This document shows, piece after piece, positions 40,984 through 53,053 of a stretch of 64,000 nt of DNA. Both the position numbers and the translations under genes were made by a program. Below the pieces are notes generated by a model. The model had not been told where the DNA came from. It searched no databases and saw nothing but the letters and a program-made list of their open reading frames with translations. The DNA comes from Nocardia sp. BMG111209. GTDB lineage: Bacteria; Actinomycetota; Actinomycetes; Mycobacteriales; Mycobacteriaceae. Positions within the stretch are counted from its first letter, which is position 1, and every line of letters starts with the position of its first letter. The stretch covers positions 2,356,001 through 2,420,000 of the forward strand of contig NZ_KB907307.1 in the NCBI RefSeq assembly GCF_000381925.1, in the 5' to 3' direction.

Positions 40984-43227
40984 TTACAGCGTGGCGAATT
41001 CCGGTGCGGGATCGGGGATTTCGGCGATGCCGGTGGGAGTGATGTGCAATACCCGCGCGGTGCCGATGTCGAAGAACAATCCGGATACCTCCAGCTCCCG
41101 GGTCATCGCCGCCCGGCGCACCGTCGGATGCCGGTACAGCGCCTCGACCTGCATCGCCACGTTCACCATGCTCAACTGGTCGGCTTCCCGGAAACCGGCG
41201 GCGGCTGCGGCGGCGGCCACCGGATGTCCGGCCAGGAAGCGGGCCAGCACGGGTTCGGCGTGTGCGAGCCAGTCGCCCAGCCCGCCCGGCGGCCGCGTAC
41301 CGGTCAGCAGCGCCTGCATCGCACCGCATCCGGAGTGCCCGCACACCACGACGTTGCGCACCGACAGCCGTTCCACGGCGAAGCTCAGCGCGGCTTCCAC
41401 CGAGGAGTCCCGGCCGTCGGCGGGCACCAGATTGCCCACGTTGCGGACGGTGAACAGATCACCCGGCCCGCTGGAGGTGATGACGTTCGGCACGATCCGG
41501 GAGTCCGCACAGGTCAGGAAGAACGAGTCCGGATCCTGTCCGTGACGCAGATCGTCCAGATGCGGCCGTACGAGGTGCGCGTGACCCCGGTGGTACTCCG
41601 CGACACCCGCGGTGATCGTCTCGGCATCGCGGTCGCGCGGTACTCGCGTCCGCGCGCCGCGCGGGGCCAGCAACCCGTCGAGCAACCCGCGGGCCCGGTC
41701 GCGGCGCGGCGGAGCGGCCAGCGCGCTGCTCATCCGGGCGGTGCCGAGTTCCACGAATTCCACTGTGCCGCCGGTACTCTCGTGTTGCCGGGCCCAGTCG
41801 TGCAGCGCCTCGGTCGCGGCATGGTCGAGGAAGTCGACGGTCAGCTGCACCTGGACATCGGTGCCGGCGGGTACCGAGGCCAGCCGTGAGGTGAGTCGCG
41901 GCAGCGCCAGGAAGGTGCAGGTGCCGTCGACGGTGACCAGCCAGCGCCCGGTCGCCTCGACCGGTACGGCGTGCACCTGGACCCGGACCACCCGCCACAG
42001 CAGCAGCGCGAACGCCAGTACCAGTCCGATCAGCACGCCCTCGAGCAGGTTGAGGAACACCACCCCGGCGATCGTCACCGCGTAGACCGCGAGATCGCCG
42101 GTGCGGCGGGCGGTCCGGATGTGCGCGAGCTTCACCAGCTGGACGCCGATCACGATGAGCAGCCCGGCCAGCGCGGCCTTCGGAATCTGTTCGACCACAC
42201 CGACCAGCGCCACCGAGAACACGAGGATCCAGATGCCGTGCAGGACCGCCGAGGCTCGGGTGCGCGCACCGGCCTGCACATTGGTCGCGCTGCGCACGAT
42301 CACGCCGGTGACCGGCAGGCCGCCGAGCAGGCCGGAGGCCGTATTCGCCACGCCCTGGCCGATCAGCTCACGGTCGAAGTCGGCGCGCGCCCGGGTGTGC
42401 ATCTTGTCCACGGCCACCGCCGACAGCAGGCTCTCCACGCTGGCGATCAGCGCGACGGTCAGCACCGCCATGAGCACGCCGTCCCAGTCGCCGCTGGGCA
42501 GGCTCGGCAATCCGATCGCGTCGAACAGCGAGCCGTCGATGACGATCCGCGCCGGATTCCCCGGCACGATCACGGCGAGCACGGTGGCGACGAGCACCGC
42601 CACCAGCGGCCCCGGCACCGCCCGGACCGGTCCGCGCACATACCGCCAGCCGAGCATGATGCCGATGACCACGAGGCCGATGGCGACGTCACCGCCGCGC
42701 AGGTCGAGCAACTGACCCGGCAGTTCGGCGAGGTTCTCCCAGGCCGTGCTGTGCGAGGCGCCGCCGAGCAGGACGTGCACCTGCTGCAGTGCGATGGTGA
42801 CGCCGATACCGGCGAGCATGGCGTGCACCACGACCGGCGCGATGGCCAGCGCCGCGCGGGCGATCCGGCTGAGCCCGAACAGGATCTGCAGCACACCGGC
42901 CGCGACGGTGATGAAACAGGCTGTCTGCCAGCCGAATTCGTGGATCACCTCGGCGACCACCACGGTCAGGCCCGCGGCCGGTCCGGTGACCTGTAGCGGG
43001 GCGCCACCGAGCAGGCCCGCCAGAATGCCACCGACCGCGGCGGCGATCAGCCCAGCGGTGATCGGGGCGTCGGAGGCGACCGCGATGCCGAGCGAAAGCG
43101 GCAGCGCGACAAGGAAAACCACAATGGAAGCCGGCAGATCGTATCGGATCAGCTCGGCGAGCCGGTCGGTCCGCACCGGTGGGCCCGCGGACGCGGGCGG
43201 AACGGTCGAGTCGGTGTCGGCGGACAT
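40984..43227 (-). CDS. SulP-family anion transporter fused to beta-carbonic anhydrase (copy 1)
   Basis: The 747-residue fusion has an N-terminal SulP transporter with 10 or more membrane segments (YDLPASIVVFLVALPLSLGIAVA, VTGPAAGLTVVVAE). A STAS-like region (VDGTCTFLALPRLTSRLASV) follows at about residues 435-510, then a C-terminal beta-class carbonic anhydrase with zinc ligands in FLTCADSRIVPN (Cys, Asp, Arg) and VCGHSGCGAM (His, Cys). SulP-CA fusions, as in Rv3273, are thought to move bicarbonate and interconvert it with CO2 at the membrane. The paralogue at 43486-45702 lies upstream, with an identical ribosome site and first bases (AAGGAGAAATATGTC). Confidence 0.9.
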   Translation of the reverse strand: MSADTDSTVPPASAGPPVRTDRLAELIRYDLPASIVVFLVALPLSLGIAVASDAPITAGLIAAAVGGILAGLLGGAPLQVTGPAAGLTVVVAEVIHEFGWQTACFITVAAGVLQILFGLSRIARAALAIAPVVVHAMLAGIGVTIALQQVHVLLGGASHSTAWENLAELPGQLLDLRGGDVAIGLVVIGIMLGWRYVRGPVRAVPGPLVAVLVATVLAVIVPGNPARIVIDGSLFDAIGLPSLPSGDWDGVLMAVLTVALIASVESLLSAVAVDKMHTRARADFDRELIGQGVANTASGLLGGLPVTGVIVRSATNVQAGARTRASAVLHGIWILVFSVALVGVVEQIPKAALAGLLIVIGVQLVKLAHIRTARRTGDLAVYAVTIAGVVFLNLLEGVLIGLVLAFALLLWRVVRVQVHAVPVEATGRWLVTVDGTCTFLALPRLTSRLASVPAGTDVQVQLTVDFLDHAATEALHDWARQHESTGGTVEFVELGTARMSSALAAPPRRDRARGLLDGLLAPRGARTRVPRDRDAETITAGVAEYHRGHAHLVRPHLDDLRHGQDPDSFFLTCADSRIVPNVITSSGPGDLFTVRNVGNLVPADGRDSSVEAALSFAVERLSVRNVVVCGHSGCGAMQALLTGTRPPGGLGDWLAHAEPVLARFLAGHPVAAAAAAAGFREADQLSMVNVAMQVEALYRHPTVRRAAMTRELEVSGLFFDIGTARVLHITPTGIAEIPDPAPEFATL

Positions 43228-43430
43228 ATTTCTCCTTCACCGCGCCGGTCGACTCCGGCCGCGGTCGGTCGAACATGTTCTCCAGGCAGCGAGAGGCCGG
43301 CGGACTCCGGTGTCCGCTGGATCACCCGGACGTGCCCCGCAAGGCTAAACGTAAAGGCTTAGCAAAGTCTGAGAAAAAGAATGTTCATTTCGGTCCGTAT
43401 CGGCCGAGGTCGGAGCGCCGATCCGGACGC

Positions 43431-43466
43431 GGCGGCGCCCCGGGTGCGCGGACCCGGGGCGCCGCC
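43431..43466. terminator. Terminator after SulP-carbonic anhydrase gene 2
   Basis: GGCGGCGCCCCGGG (43431-43444) pairs with CCCGGGGCGCCGCC (43453-43466), a perfect 14-bp stem with an 8-base loop, 19 bp past the stop at 43486 on the - strand. It separates the two paralogues, so each probably has its own promoter. Confidence 0.78.
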
Positions 43467-43485
43467 GAACTCCGGCCGAGCGGGC

Positions 43486-45702
43486 CTACTGCACCGGCAG
43501 CACCGTGACGGGTCCGCTCGCGTCGTCGATGTGGCCGATACCCGACGGCGTGATCTCCATGACCCGAGCGCTGGAGATGTCGAAGAACAAGCCCGACAAC
43601 ACAACTCCGCGATCGAGCATCGCGCGGCGAACCACCGGATGCGCGGCCAGCGTCTCCAGTTGCACCGCGACGTTCACCATGCCCAGCTGGTCGACCGGCC
43701 CGAATCCGGCCACCGCCGCGGCGGCCGCCACCGGATGCCCGTGCCGGTACTGCTGCAGGGTGGGCCGGCCGTGCGCGAGCCAGTCGTCGAGGCCCGGCCC
43801 GGTGACCCGCTCGTGGTAGAGCGCGTCCATCGCACCGCATTTCGAATGCCCGCACACCACCACCGAGCGCACCGCGAGCTTCTCCAGCGCGTAGACGATC
43901 GCCGCCTCCACCGAGGTGTCACGACCGTCGGCGGGCACCAGATTGCCGATGTTGCGGACGGTGAACAGGTCGCCCGGACCGCTGTTGGTGATCACGTTCG
44001 GCACGATCCGGGAATCCGCGCAGGTGAGGAACAACGCGTCCGGATTCTGTCCCTCGAGCAGTTCACCCAGATGCGGCCGCACCACGTGCGCGTGGCTGCG
44101 GTGGTAGGCCGCGATACCGGCCACCACCGGATCCACCCGCGGGGTCCGCCGCCACGGCCCGAGTACGTCGTCGAGCATGCGCCGGGCGTGGCCACGGGCG
44201 GGTGGGCCACCGTCCAGATCCGCCAGCCGCGCCGCACCCATCTCCACCAATTCGACTGTGCCGCCCAGGTTTCGGTGCTGCTGCACCCAGTCGTACAGGG
44301 CATCGGAGGCGGCGTGGTCGATGAAATCGACGGTCATCTCGATGGTGACGACGGCATCCCGGGGCACCCGGGCCAGCTCCGCCGTCATCCGCGGCAGGGC
44401 CAGGAAGGTGCAGGTGCCGTCGACGGCGACCAGCCAGCGATTCTCGGTGCCGGGGACCGGCGTCGCGACGACGACCACCCGCACCACCCGCCACAGCAGC
44501 AGTGCGAAGGCCAGCGCCAGCCCGACCAGCATGCCGAGCAGCAGATTGGCGAACACCACCACCAGAACCGTTGCCGCGTAGACGAACAGGTCGCCGGCGC
44601 GCCGGGCCAGCCGGATGTGCGCGAGCTTGATCAGGCTCATCCCGATGACGATGAGCAGACCGGCCAGCGCGGCCTGCGGAATCTGCTTCACCACGTCGAC
44701 GAGAGCGACCGCGAACACCAGCACCCACACACCGGCGAGCATGGTGGACGCCTTGGACCGGGCGCCGGCCTTCACGTTGGTGATGCTGCGGACGATGACC
44801 GCGGCCACCGGCAACGCGCCGACCGCACCGGCGACGACGTTGGCGATACCGTGCCCGATCAGCTCGCGGTCCATATCGGAGCGGCGGCCCGGCTGCATCC
44901 GGTCGACCGCGACCGCCGACAGCAGCGTCTCGACGCTGGCGATCAGCGCGACGGTCACCATGACCAGCGCGATACCGCCCCAGCCGCCGCGCGGCAGCGC
45001 CGGGAGGCTGATGTCGCGAAAGAGCGTGCCCGCCACGTAGATTCGCTCGACGCTGGTGGGTACCACCATCGCCAGCCCGGTCGCGGTGACCACCGCGACC
45101 AGCGGCGCCGGCACCATGCGCAGGATCGGCGGCAGGTACCGCCAGCCGAGCAGGATCGCGATGACGATGGCGCCGACGAGCGCGTCGCCGCTGTGCACGG
45201 ACATCAGCTGACGCGGCAGGTCGACGATGCTCGCCCACGACGAACTGTGCGACTCCCCGCCGAGCAGGACGTGCATCTGCTGCAGCGCGATGGTGACGCC
45301 GATACCGGCGAGCATGCCGTGCACCACGACCGGCGCGATGGCCAGCGCCCCGCGCGCCAGCCGGCTCAGCCCGAACAGGACCTGCAGTACCCCGGCCCCG
45401 ATGGTGATGAAACACGTTGCCGCCCAGCCGTATTGGCCGATACTCTGCGCGACGACGACGGTGAGACTCGCGGTGGGCCCGCTGACCTGTAGCGACGAGC
45501 CGCCGAGTACCCCGGCCACCAGGCCGCCGACGACGGCCGCCAGCAGTCCGGCCGCCACCGGGGCGCCGGTGGCCACGGCCACGCCGATGGACAGGGGTAG
45601 CGCGACCAGGAAGACCACGACGGAGGCGGGTAGATCGTGCCGGAGCACGGACGAGAGGCCCGGAAAGAGCATCCGGCGGGCCGGATCGGTGTCGGTCGAC
45701 AT
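43486..45702 (-). CDS. SulP-family anion transporter fused to beta-carbonic anhydrase (copy 2)
   Basis: The 738-residue fusion is the paralogue of the gene at 40984-43227: SulP transporter (HDLPASVVVFLVALPLSIGVAVA, VSGPTASLTVVVAQ), a STAS-like part (VDGTCTFLALPRMTAELA) and a beta-carbonic anhydrase with intact FLTCADSRIVPN and VCGHSKCGAM. Differences are scattered, suggesting a diverged rather than recent duplication, yet the first bases and ribosome site match. The 264-bp upstream region holds a Crp-type site (45846-45861) and another palindrome (45803-45820), so this copy may be cAMP-controlled while the other lacks such a site. Confidence 0.9.
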   Translation of the reverse strand: MSTDTDPARRMLFPGLSSVLRHDLPASVVVFLVALPLSIGVAVATGAPVAAGLLAAVVGGLVAGVLGGSSLQVSGPTASLTVVVAQSIGQYGWAATCFITIGAGVLQVLFGLSRLARGALAIAPVVVHGMLAGIGVTIALQQMHVLLGGESHSSSWASIVDLPRQLMSVHSGDALVGAIVIAILLGWRYLPPILRMVPAPLVAVVTATGLAMVVPTSVERIYVAGTLFRDISLPALPRGGWGGIALVMVTVALIASVETLLSAVAVDRMQPGRRSDMDRELIGHGIANVVAGAVGALPVAAVIVRSITNVKAGARSKASTMLAGVWVLVFAVALVDVVKQIPQAALAGLLIVIGMSLIKLAHIRLARRAGDLFVYAATVLVVVFANLLLGMLVGLALAFALLLWRVVRVVVVATPVPGTENRWLVAVDGTCTFLALPRMTAELARVPRDAVVTIEMTVDFIDHAASDALYDWVQQHRNLGGTVELVEMGAARLADLDGGPPARGHARRMLDDVLGPWRRTPRVDPVVAGIAAYHRSHAHVVRPHLGELLEGQNPDALFLTCADSRIVPNVITNSGPGDLFTVRNIGNLVPADGRDTSVEAAIVYALEKLAVRSVVVCGHSKCGAMDALYHERVTGPGLDDWLAHGRPTLQQYRHGHPVAAAAAVAGFGPVDQLGMVNVAVQLETLAAHPVVRRAMLDRGVVLSGLFFDISSARVMEITPSGIGHIDDASGPVTVLPVQ

Positions 45703-45802
45703 ATTTCTCCTTCGCCGGACCTCCCGGTCCGGTTCATCGGTGGAACATGTACACGCATCGAAGGCTTGTGGCCGACACGAGTGTAAAGAAGCCGCAAAGA
45801 AT

Positions 45803-45820
45803 TTGGAAAGTCTTTTCCAA
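45803..45820. promoter_or_regulatory. Palindrome upstream of SulP-CA gene 2
   Basis: Perfect inverted repeat TTGGAAA-GTCT-TTTCCAA, 101-118 bp upstream of the start at 45702. Probably a regulator-binding site near the promoter; the factor is unknown. Confidence 0.5.
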
Positions 45821-45845
45821 GAGATCCCGCATACTGGCACTAATT

Positions 45846-45861
45846 TGTGACGCACATCACA
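45846..45861. promoter_or_regulatory. Crp/GlxR-type cAMP-receptor binding site
   Basis: TGTGACGCACATCACA fits the Crp consensus TGTGA-N6-TCACA without mismatch. It lies 144-159 bp upstream of the SulP-CA gene 2 start. An overlapping dyad CATCAC-ATCG-GTGATG follows at 45855-45870. Binding by a Crp-like protein is inferred from the consensus. Confidence 0.72.
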
Positions 45862-45879
45862 TCGGTGATGATACACGGA

Positions 45880-45920
45880 GGCCGCCGTGGCGGACAGGGA
45901 CCCTGTCCGGCACGGCGGCC
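45880..45920. terminator. Terminator after methyltransferase gene
   Basis: Arms 45880-45899 and 45901-45920 form a 20-bp stem with one mismatch, centred on 45900, 46 bp past the methyltransferase stop (45967) on the - strand. The loop is minimal, so the inner pairs probably open. Confidence 0.7.
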
Positions 45921-45966
45921 CGAGGCGACCACCCGCGTGTAGATCCGGCGCTACGCCGCGTTCCGG

Positions 45967-46857
45967 CTACACGGAATCGTCTGCGACACAGGTGAACTGC
46001 ATGACATCGATACTGCCCTGACGGAAGTAGCCGGCACATCCGGTCAGGTACTTCATGTAGGTGTCGAAGGTCGCCTGCCCGCACAGCTCCACCGCCTCCG
46101 CCCGCTTCTCGGCCAGGGCGGCCGACCAGCAGTCCAGCGTCCGCGCGTAGTGCTGCTGCAGCGCGTGCATCCGCTCCACACGGAACCCGGCGCCCTCGGC
46201 GAAATCCTTCACGCCGGGGAAGCCCGCCTTCTCCGGGAACGGCAACTGCCCGCCCGGGAAGATGACGTCACGGATGAATCGGAAGAACTGAATATCCTCC
46301 TTGGTGCACGGAATTCCCATGTCGCGGACGTACCCGAACGGATACAACACGATGGTGTGCAACAGCATTCGGCCGCCCTTGGCCGGCAGCGCCGCCTTCG
46401 CGAATTTGAAGAAGTCGGCGTGCCGCTCGTGCCGGAAATGCTCGAAGGCGCCGATGGATACGATCCGGTCGACGTTGCCGTCGAACTCCTCCCAGCCCTG
46501 CAGCCGCACCTCGGCCCGATCCGTGTAGCCGCGGCTCACCAGCAACTGGCTGACGTATTCGTACTGGTTACGGCTCAGGGTCAGGCCGGTGACCGTCAGA
46601 TCCGGATGGGTGTCCAGTGCGCGCACCATCGTCGAACCCCAGCCGCAGCCCACGTCCAGCAGGGTCGAGGCGGACTGCAGATTCAATTTGCCGAGCGCCA
46701 GATCGATCTTCGCGATCTGCGCCTGCTCCAAGGTGTAGTCGTCCCGCTCGAAATAGGCGCAACTGTAGGTCCGGGTCGGATCCAGGAACAGCGCGAAGAA
46801 ATCGTCGGACAGGTCGTAATGCGATTGGACATCGGCGTAGAAGGGCGTTTGGGTCAT
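45967..46857 (-). CDS. SAM-dependent cyclopropane / mycolic acid methyltransferase (CmaA-type)
   Basis: The 296-residue enzyme matches the mycolic acid cyclopropane synthase family: VQSHYDLSDDFFALFLDPTRTYSCAYF, then the SAM motif LLDVGCGWGSTMVRAL, GLTLSRNQYEYV, and the family's IGAFEHFRHERHADFFKFA (with the E-H-F-x-H-E element). It would add a methylene or methyl to unsaturated acyl chains of lipids or mycolates. In mycobacteria these enzymes tune envelope stiffness. It is monocistronic; the start ATG at 46857 gives the typical N-terminus, and an upstream frame to 46950 is unlikely. Confidence 0.9.
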   Translation of the reverse strand: MTQTPFYADVQSHYDLSDDFFALFLDPTRTYSCAYFERDDYTLEQAQIAKIDLALGKLNLQSASTLLDVGCGWGSTMVRALDTHPDLTVTGLTLSRNQYEYVSQLLVSRGYTDRAEVRLQGWEEFDGNVDRIVSIGAFEHFRHERHADFFKFAKAALPAKGGRMLLHTIVLYPFGYVRDMGIPCTKEDIQFFRFIRDVIFPGGQLPFPEKAGFPGVKDFAEGAGFRVERMHALQQHYARTLDCWSAALAEKRAEAVELCGQATFDTYMKYLTGCAGYFRQGSIDVMQFTCVADDSV

Positions 46858-46991
46858 GCAGGCTCCCGTCGGATACATGGACATTTGATCGACATTGAAC
46901 TGCCACACCGCGACCGCGGACCAGGTCCGCACCGAGCGACGAGCATTCAATCAGTCCACCGCTGCCCACAACCCCCGACACGCCGCCGTGC

Positions 46992-47531
46992 TCAGCCCCA
47001 CCACAGAGCGCCGAGCACTCCGAGATGCGCTGTCGACGCCGCCTCGTGCAACCACTGCATCCATTCGTCGATCGCGACCAGCACCTCCGGCTCCACCTCG
47101 CCCCGCTGTTCCGGTGTCGCCGCGCGCCACTGCCACCACGCCTGCCGGCAGTCCTCGTTGGCCCACGGTGTCCCGCACGTCAGATCATTCGCGTAGATCG
47201 CGTCCACCCCGAGGCTCGCGAACCCCTCGCCGATCTGTTCCAGCCGGCCGTGCTCGACATCGGCGAGCCACCGCCCGTCGAACATCCCCATGATCGTCTC
47301 GAACGCACTGTTGTGCGCGTCCGACCACGGATAGCTGCCCGGATCCTCGCGGATCAACATTCGCACCGCGTCGAACTCGCCGACCTCCCCGGCCGTGCGC
47401 TCCGCCGCGTCCGCCACGAAGTCGTCCTCGTGCCGTCGGATGATTCGCTCGAGCAGTTCCTCGTCGTGGGATCCGATCGACCCGATCACCCGATCGATAT
47501 CGGTGAGGCACACGCGAACGAAACCATTCAT
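46992..47531 (-). CDS. Hypothetical acidic protein, about 179 residues
   Basis: I do not recognise this protein. It is acidic with regularly spaced Trp (YPWSDAHNSAFETIMGMF, TPWANEDCRQAWWQWRAA, IDEWMQWLHEAA) and looks mostly helical and cytosolic. No signal or membrane segment is present. Context gives no clear clue: it sits between the methyltransferase and a small coiled-coil protein. The start is uncertain (47531 or 47540, neither with a good ribosome site). Confidence that it is a gene comes from the coding-like composition and the long clean frame. Confidence 0.6.
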   Translation of the reverse strand: MNGFVRVCLTDIDRVIGSIGSHDEELLERIIRRHEDDFVADAAERTAGEVGEFDAVRMLIREDPGSYPWSDAHNSAFETIMGMFDGRWLADVEHGRLEQIGEGFASLGVDAIYANDLTCGTPWANEDCRQAWWQWRAATPEQRGEVEPEVLVAIDEWMQWLHEAASTAHLGVLGALWWG

Positions 47532-47645
47532 GCGCCGCATCGTAGACAGCCCCACCGTCATCGCGCCCGGAACAGCCCCGCCCCGGAACGGCCGGAACGC
47601 CGACGGCCGCCGAGTGTGCGGCATTGCCACGGCCGGGGCGTGACG

Positions 47646-47918
47646 TCACCTGCCGGCTCCGCGGGAGCCGGGCCAGGAACCGGTGGCCGGTGGCACGAGT
47701 GCGACGGGCGCCCGGCCGGTCGGCATCGGTTCCGGGGGCAGGCTGGGAAACCGCCGCCGCAGTGTGCTCAAATGGCGATGGATCTCGCGCATCTCCTCGT
47801 ACAGCGCATTCAGTTCCTCTTGCAGGAGTTCGGCTTCGGCGAGCAGCGCGATCTGGAACACCCGCGCCTGTCCGAGTTGGGCCCGCTCGACGGCCGAGTC
47901 GTCACCGAATTCGTCCAT
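47646..47918 (-). CDS. Small coiled-coil protein, about 90 residues
   Basis: The ATG at 47918 gives MDEFGDDSAVERAQLGQARV and a strongly heptad helix, FQIALLAEAELLQEELNALYEEMREIHRHLSTLRRRF, ending in a Pro-rich tail. It looks like a short coiled coil that dimerises or binds a partner. It follows aspA by 56 bp on the same strand and could be an accessory of the amino-acid block, though this is only position. I know no family for it. Confidence 0.55.
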   Translation of the reverse strand: MDEFGDDSAVERAQLGQARVFQIALLAEAELLQEELNALYEEMREIHRHLSTLRRRFPSLPPEPMPTGRAPVALVPPATGSWPGSRGAGR

Positions 47919-47974
47919 GACAGCACCGATCCTTCGTCGTGGTGCGCTGACCTGCCGAATCACTGTGGGCCCCT

Positions 47975-49414
47975 TCACGATACGACCGGATCGAGGACCT
48001 GCACGGCACTCGCCGCCGGCGGCAGTCCGGCCAATCGCCGCGGCGCGAGCAGTTCCGCGACCCGGTCCCGGTCGAGCAGGCCCTCGTCCACCACGATCTC
48101 CGCGACGGAACGCCCGCTGCGCAGGGCCTGTTTCGCCACCCGCGCGCAGGCCGCGTAGCCGAGATAGGGTGCGAGCGCGGTGACCAGCCCGGCCGATCGG
48201 TGCACTTCCTCGGCGAGATGGTCACGGTTGGCGGTGATTCCGTCGACGCAGCCGGCGGCCAGGGTGTCCGCCGCCGCGGTGAGATGACCCACGGTGCGCA
48301 GCAGGCTGTACGCGATGATCGGCTCGAAGGCGTTGAGCTGCAATTGGCCTCCCTCGGCGGCCAGGGTCACCGTCAGGTCGTTGCCGATCGCCTCGAACGC
48401 GACCTGGTTGACCAGTTCCGGCACCACCGGATTCACCTTGCCCGGCATGATCGACGAGCCGGCCTGTGCGGCAGGCAGATTGATCGCGCCCAGACCGGCC
48501 GCCGGCCCGGACGCCAGCAGCCGCAGATCGTTGCAGATCTTCGACAACTCGACCGCGACCCGTTTGACCGTGCCCGAGATCTGCACGAAGTCACCGCAAT
48601 TCGAAGTGGCCGCGATCCGATCGGCAGCCGGCACCACCGGCTCGCCGGTGATCTCCCGCAGGAAGCGGCATGCCAGCGCCGGGTAGTCGGGATGACCGTT
48701 GATTCCGGTGCCGATCGCGGTGCCGCCCAGATTGCATTCCAGCAGCGACAGCGCACCCTCGGCCAGCCGGTCCCGGTTCTCGCGCACGGTGGTCGCGTAC
48801 GCCGCGAACTCCTGGCCGAGTGTCATCGGCACGGCATCCTGGAGTTGGGTGCGGCCCATCTTGATCACGTCCGCGAATGCGTCGGCCCTACCGGCGAAGG
48901 ATCGCGTCAGGCCGTCGAGGCTCGCGGTCAGTTCCCGGATGTGGGTCACCACGGCGAGCCTGACGGCGGTGGGGTAGACGTCGTTGGTCGACTGACCGAG
49001 GTTGACGTGCATGATCGGATCGATCTCGGTGTACGTACCGCGCGGGTGGCCGAGGATCTCCAGGGCCCGATTGGCGATCACCTCGTTGACGTTCATGTTC
49101 GACGAGGTGCCGGCCCCGCCCTGGACCGGATCGATCGGGAACTGGTCGAGGAACCGGCCCACGCGCAACTCGGCGCAGGCTGTGGCGATGGCGTCGGCCC
49201 GCCGTTCGTCCAACCGGCCCAGTACCCGATTCGCTTCGCACGCGGCCATTTTCACGGATGACAGGGCCGAGATGAGAGCAGGATACTGTCCGATGGTGGT
49301 GCCGGTGATCCGGAAGTTCGCCACCGCCCGGGCGGTGTGCACACCGTAGTAGGCGTCCGCCGGCACGGGTAGCTCGCCGAGCGAATCACGTTCGATTCGA
49401 TGGTCGTCGGTCAT
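47975..49414 (-). CDS. aspA: Aspartate ammonia-lyase (aspartase)
   Basis: The 479-residue enzyme belongs to the aspartase/fumarase superfamily and has the signature GSSIMPGKVNPV plus VQGGAGTSSNMNVNEVIANR and HVNLGQSTNDVYPTAVRLA. The wording GTSSNMNVNEVIANRA and the C-terminal DGITANRDHLAEEV fit aspartase better than fumarase, but class II fumarase cannot be excluded from sequence alone. It converts L-aspartate to fumarate and ammonia. GGAG lies seven bases before the ATG 49414. It is third in the ansP-pknG-like-aspA run (42 bp after the kinase stop). Confidence 0.85.
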   Translation of the reverse strand: MTDDHRIERDSLGELPVPADAYYGVHTARAVANFRITGTTIGQYPALISALSSVKMAACEANRVLGRLDERRADAIATACAELRVGRFLDQFPIDPVQGGAGTSSNMNVNEVIANRALEILGHPRGTYTEIDPIMHVNLGQSTNDVYPTAVRLAVVTHIRELTASLDGLTRSFAGRADAFADVIKMGRTQLQDAVPMTLGQEFAAYATTVRENRDRLAEGALSLLECNLGGTAIGTGINGHPDYPALACRFLREITGEPVVPAADRIAATSNCGDFVQISGTVKRVAVELSKICNDLRLLASGPAAGLGAINLPAAQAGSSIMPGKVNPVVPELVNQVAFEAIGNDLTVTLAAEGGQLQLNAFEPIIAYSLLRTVGHLTAAADTLAAGCVDGITANRDHLAEEVHRSAGLVTALAPYLGYAACARVAKQALRSGRSVAEIVVDEGLLDRDRVAELLAPRRLAGLPPAASAVQVLDPVVS

Positions 49415-49456
49415 GTGAAGACTCCAGTTCGTCTGTATGGGATGCGAGGGGCGTGG

Positions 49457-52893
<3,437 letters not shown>

Positions 52894-52947
52894 GAGGTGG
52901 TCTTCCTTCGGTGAACGGTGGATCGTGCCATTGATTGATGTTATTTA

Positions 52948-52961
52948 CCGTCATTTGACGG
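52948..52961. promoter_or_regulatory. Palindrome in ansP-merR divergent promoter
   Basis: CCGTC-ATTT-GACGG, 55-68 bp upstream of the ansP-like start and 93 bp from the MerR start. On the - strand an AT-rich stretch (TAAATAACATCAATC) follows. A reasonable operator for the neighbouring MerR protein; inferred from position. Confidence 0.5.
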
Positions 52962-53053
52962 CAGATAGCAAGAGTTCGGCGAAGCCGTAACGTCGCCGAA
53001 ACCTGGCCGCGGTCTGCGCGGTTCGCCTGTGCCGCTGTGGTTTGCTGGGGGAC

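Noticed and set aside
41971..42996. 341-residue + strand frame, rich in His/Asp/Gln
   Set aside because: Antisense to SulP-carbonic anhydrase gene 1; a typical shadow of a membrane-protein gene, with no motif.
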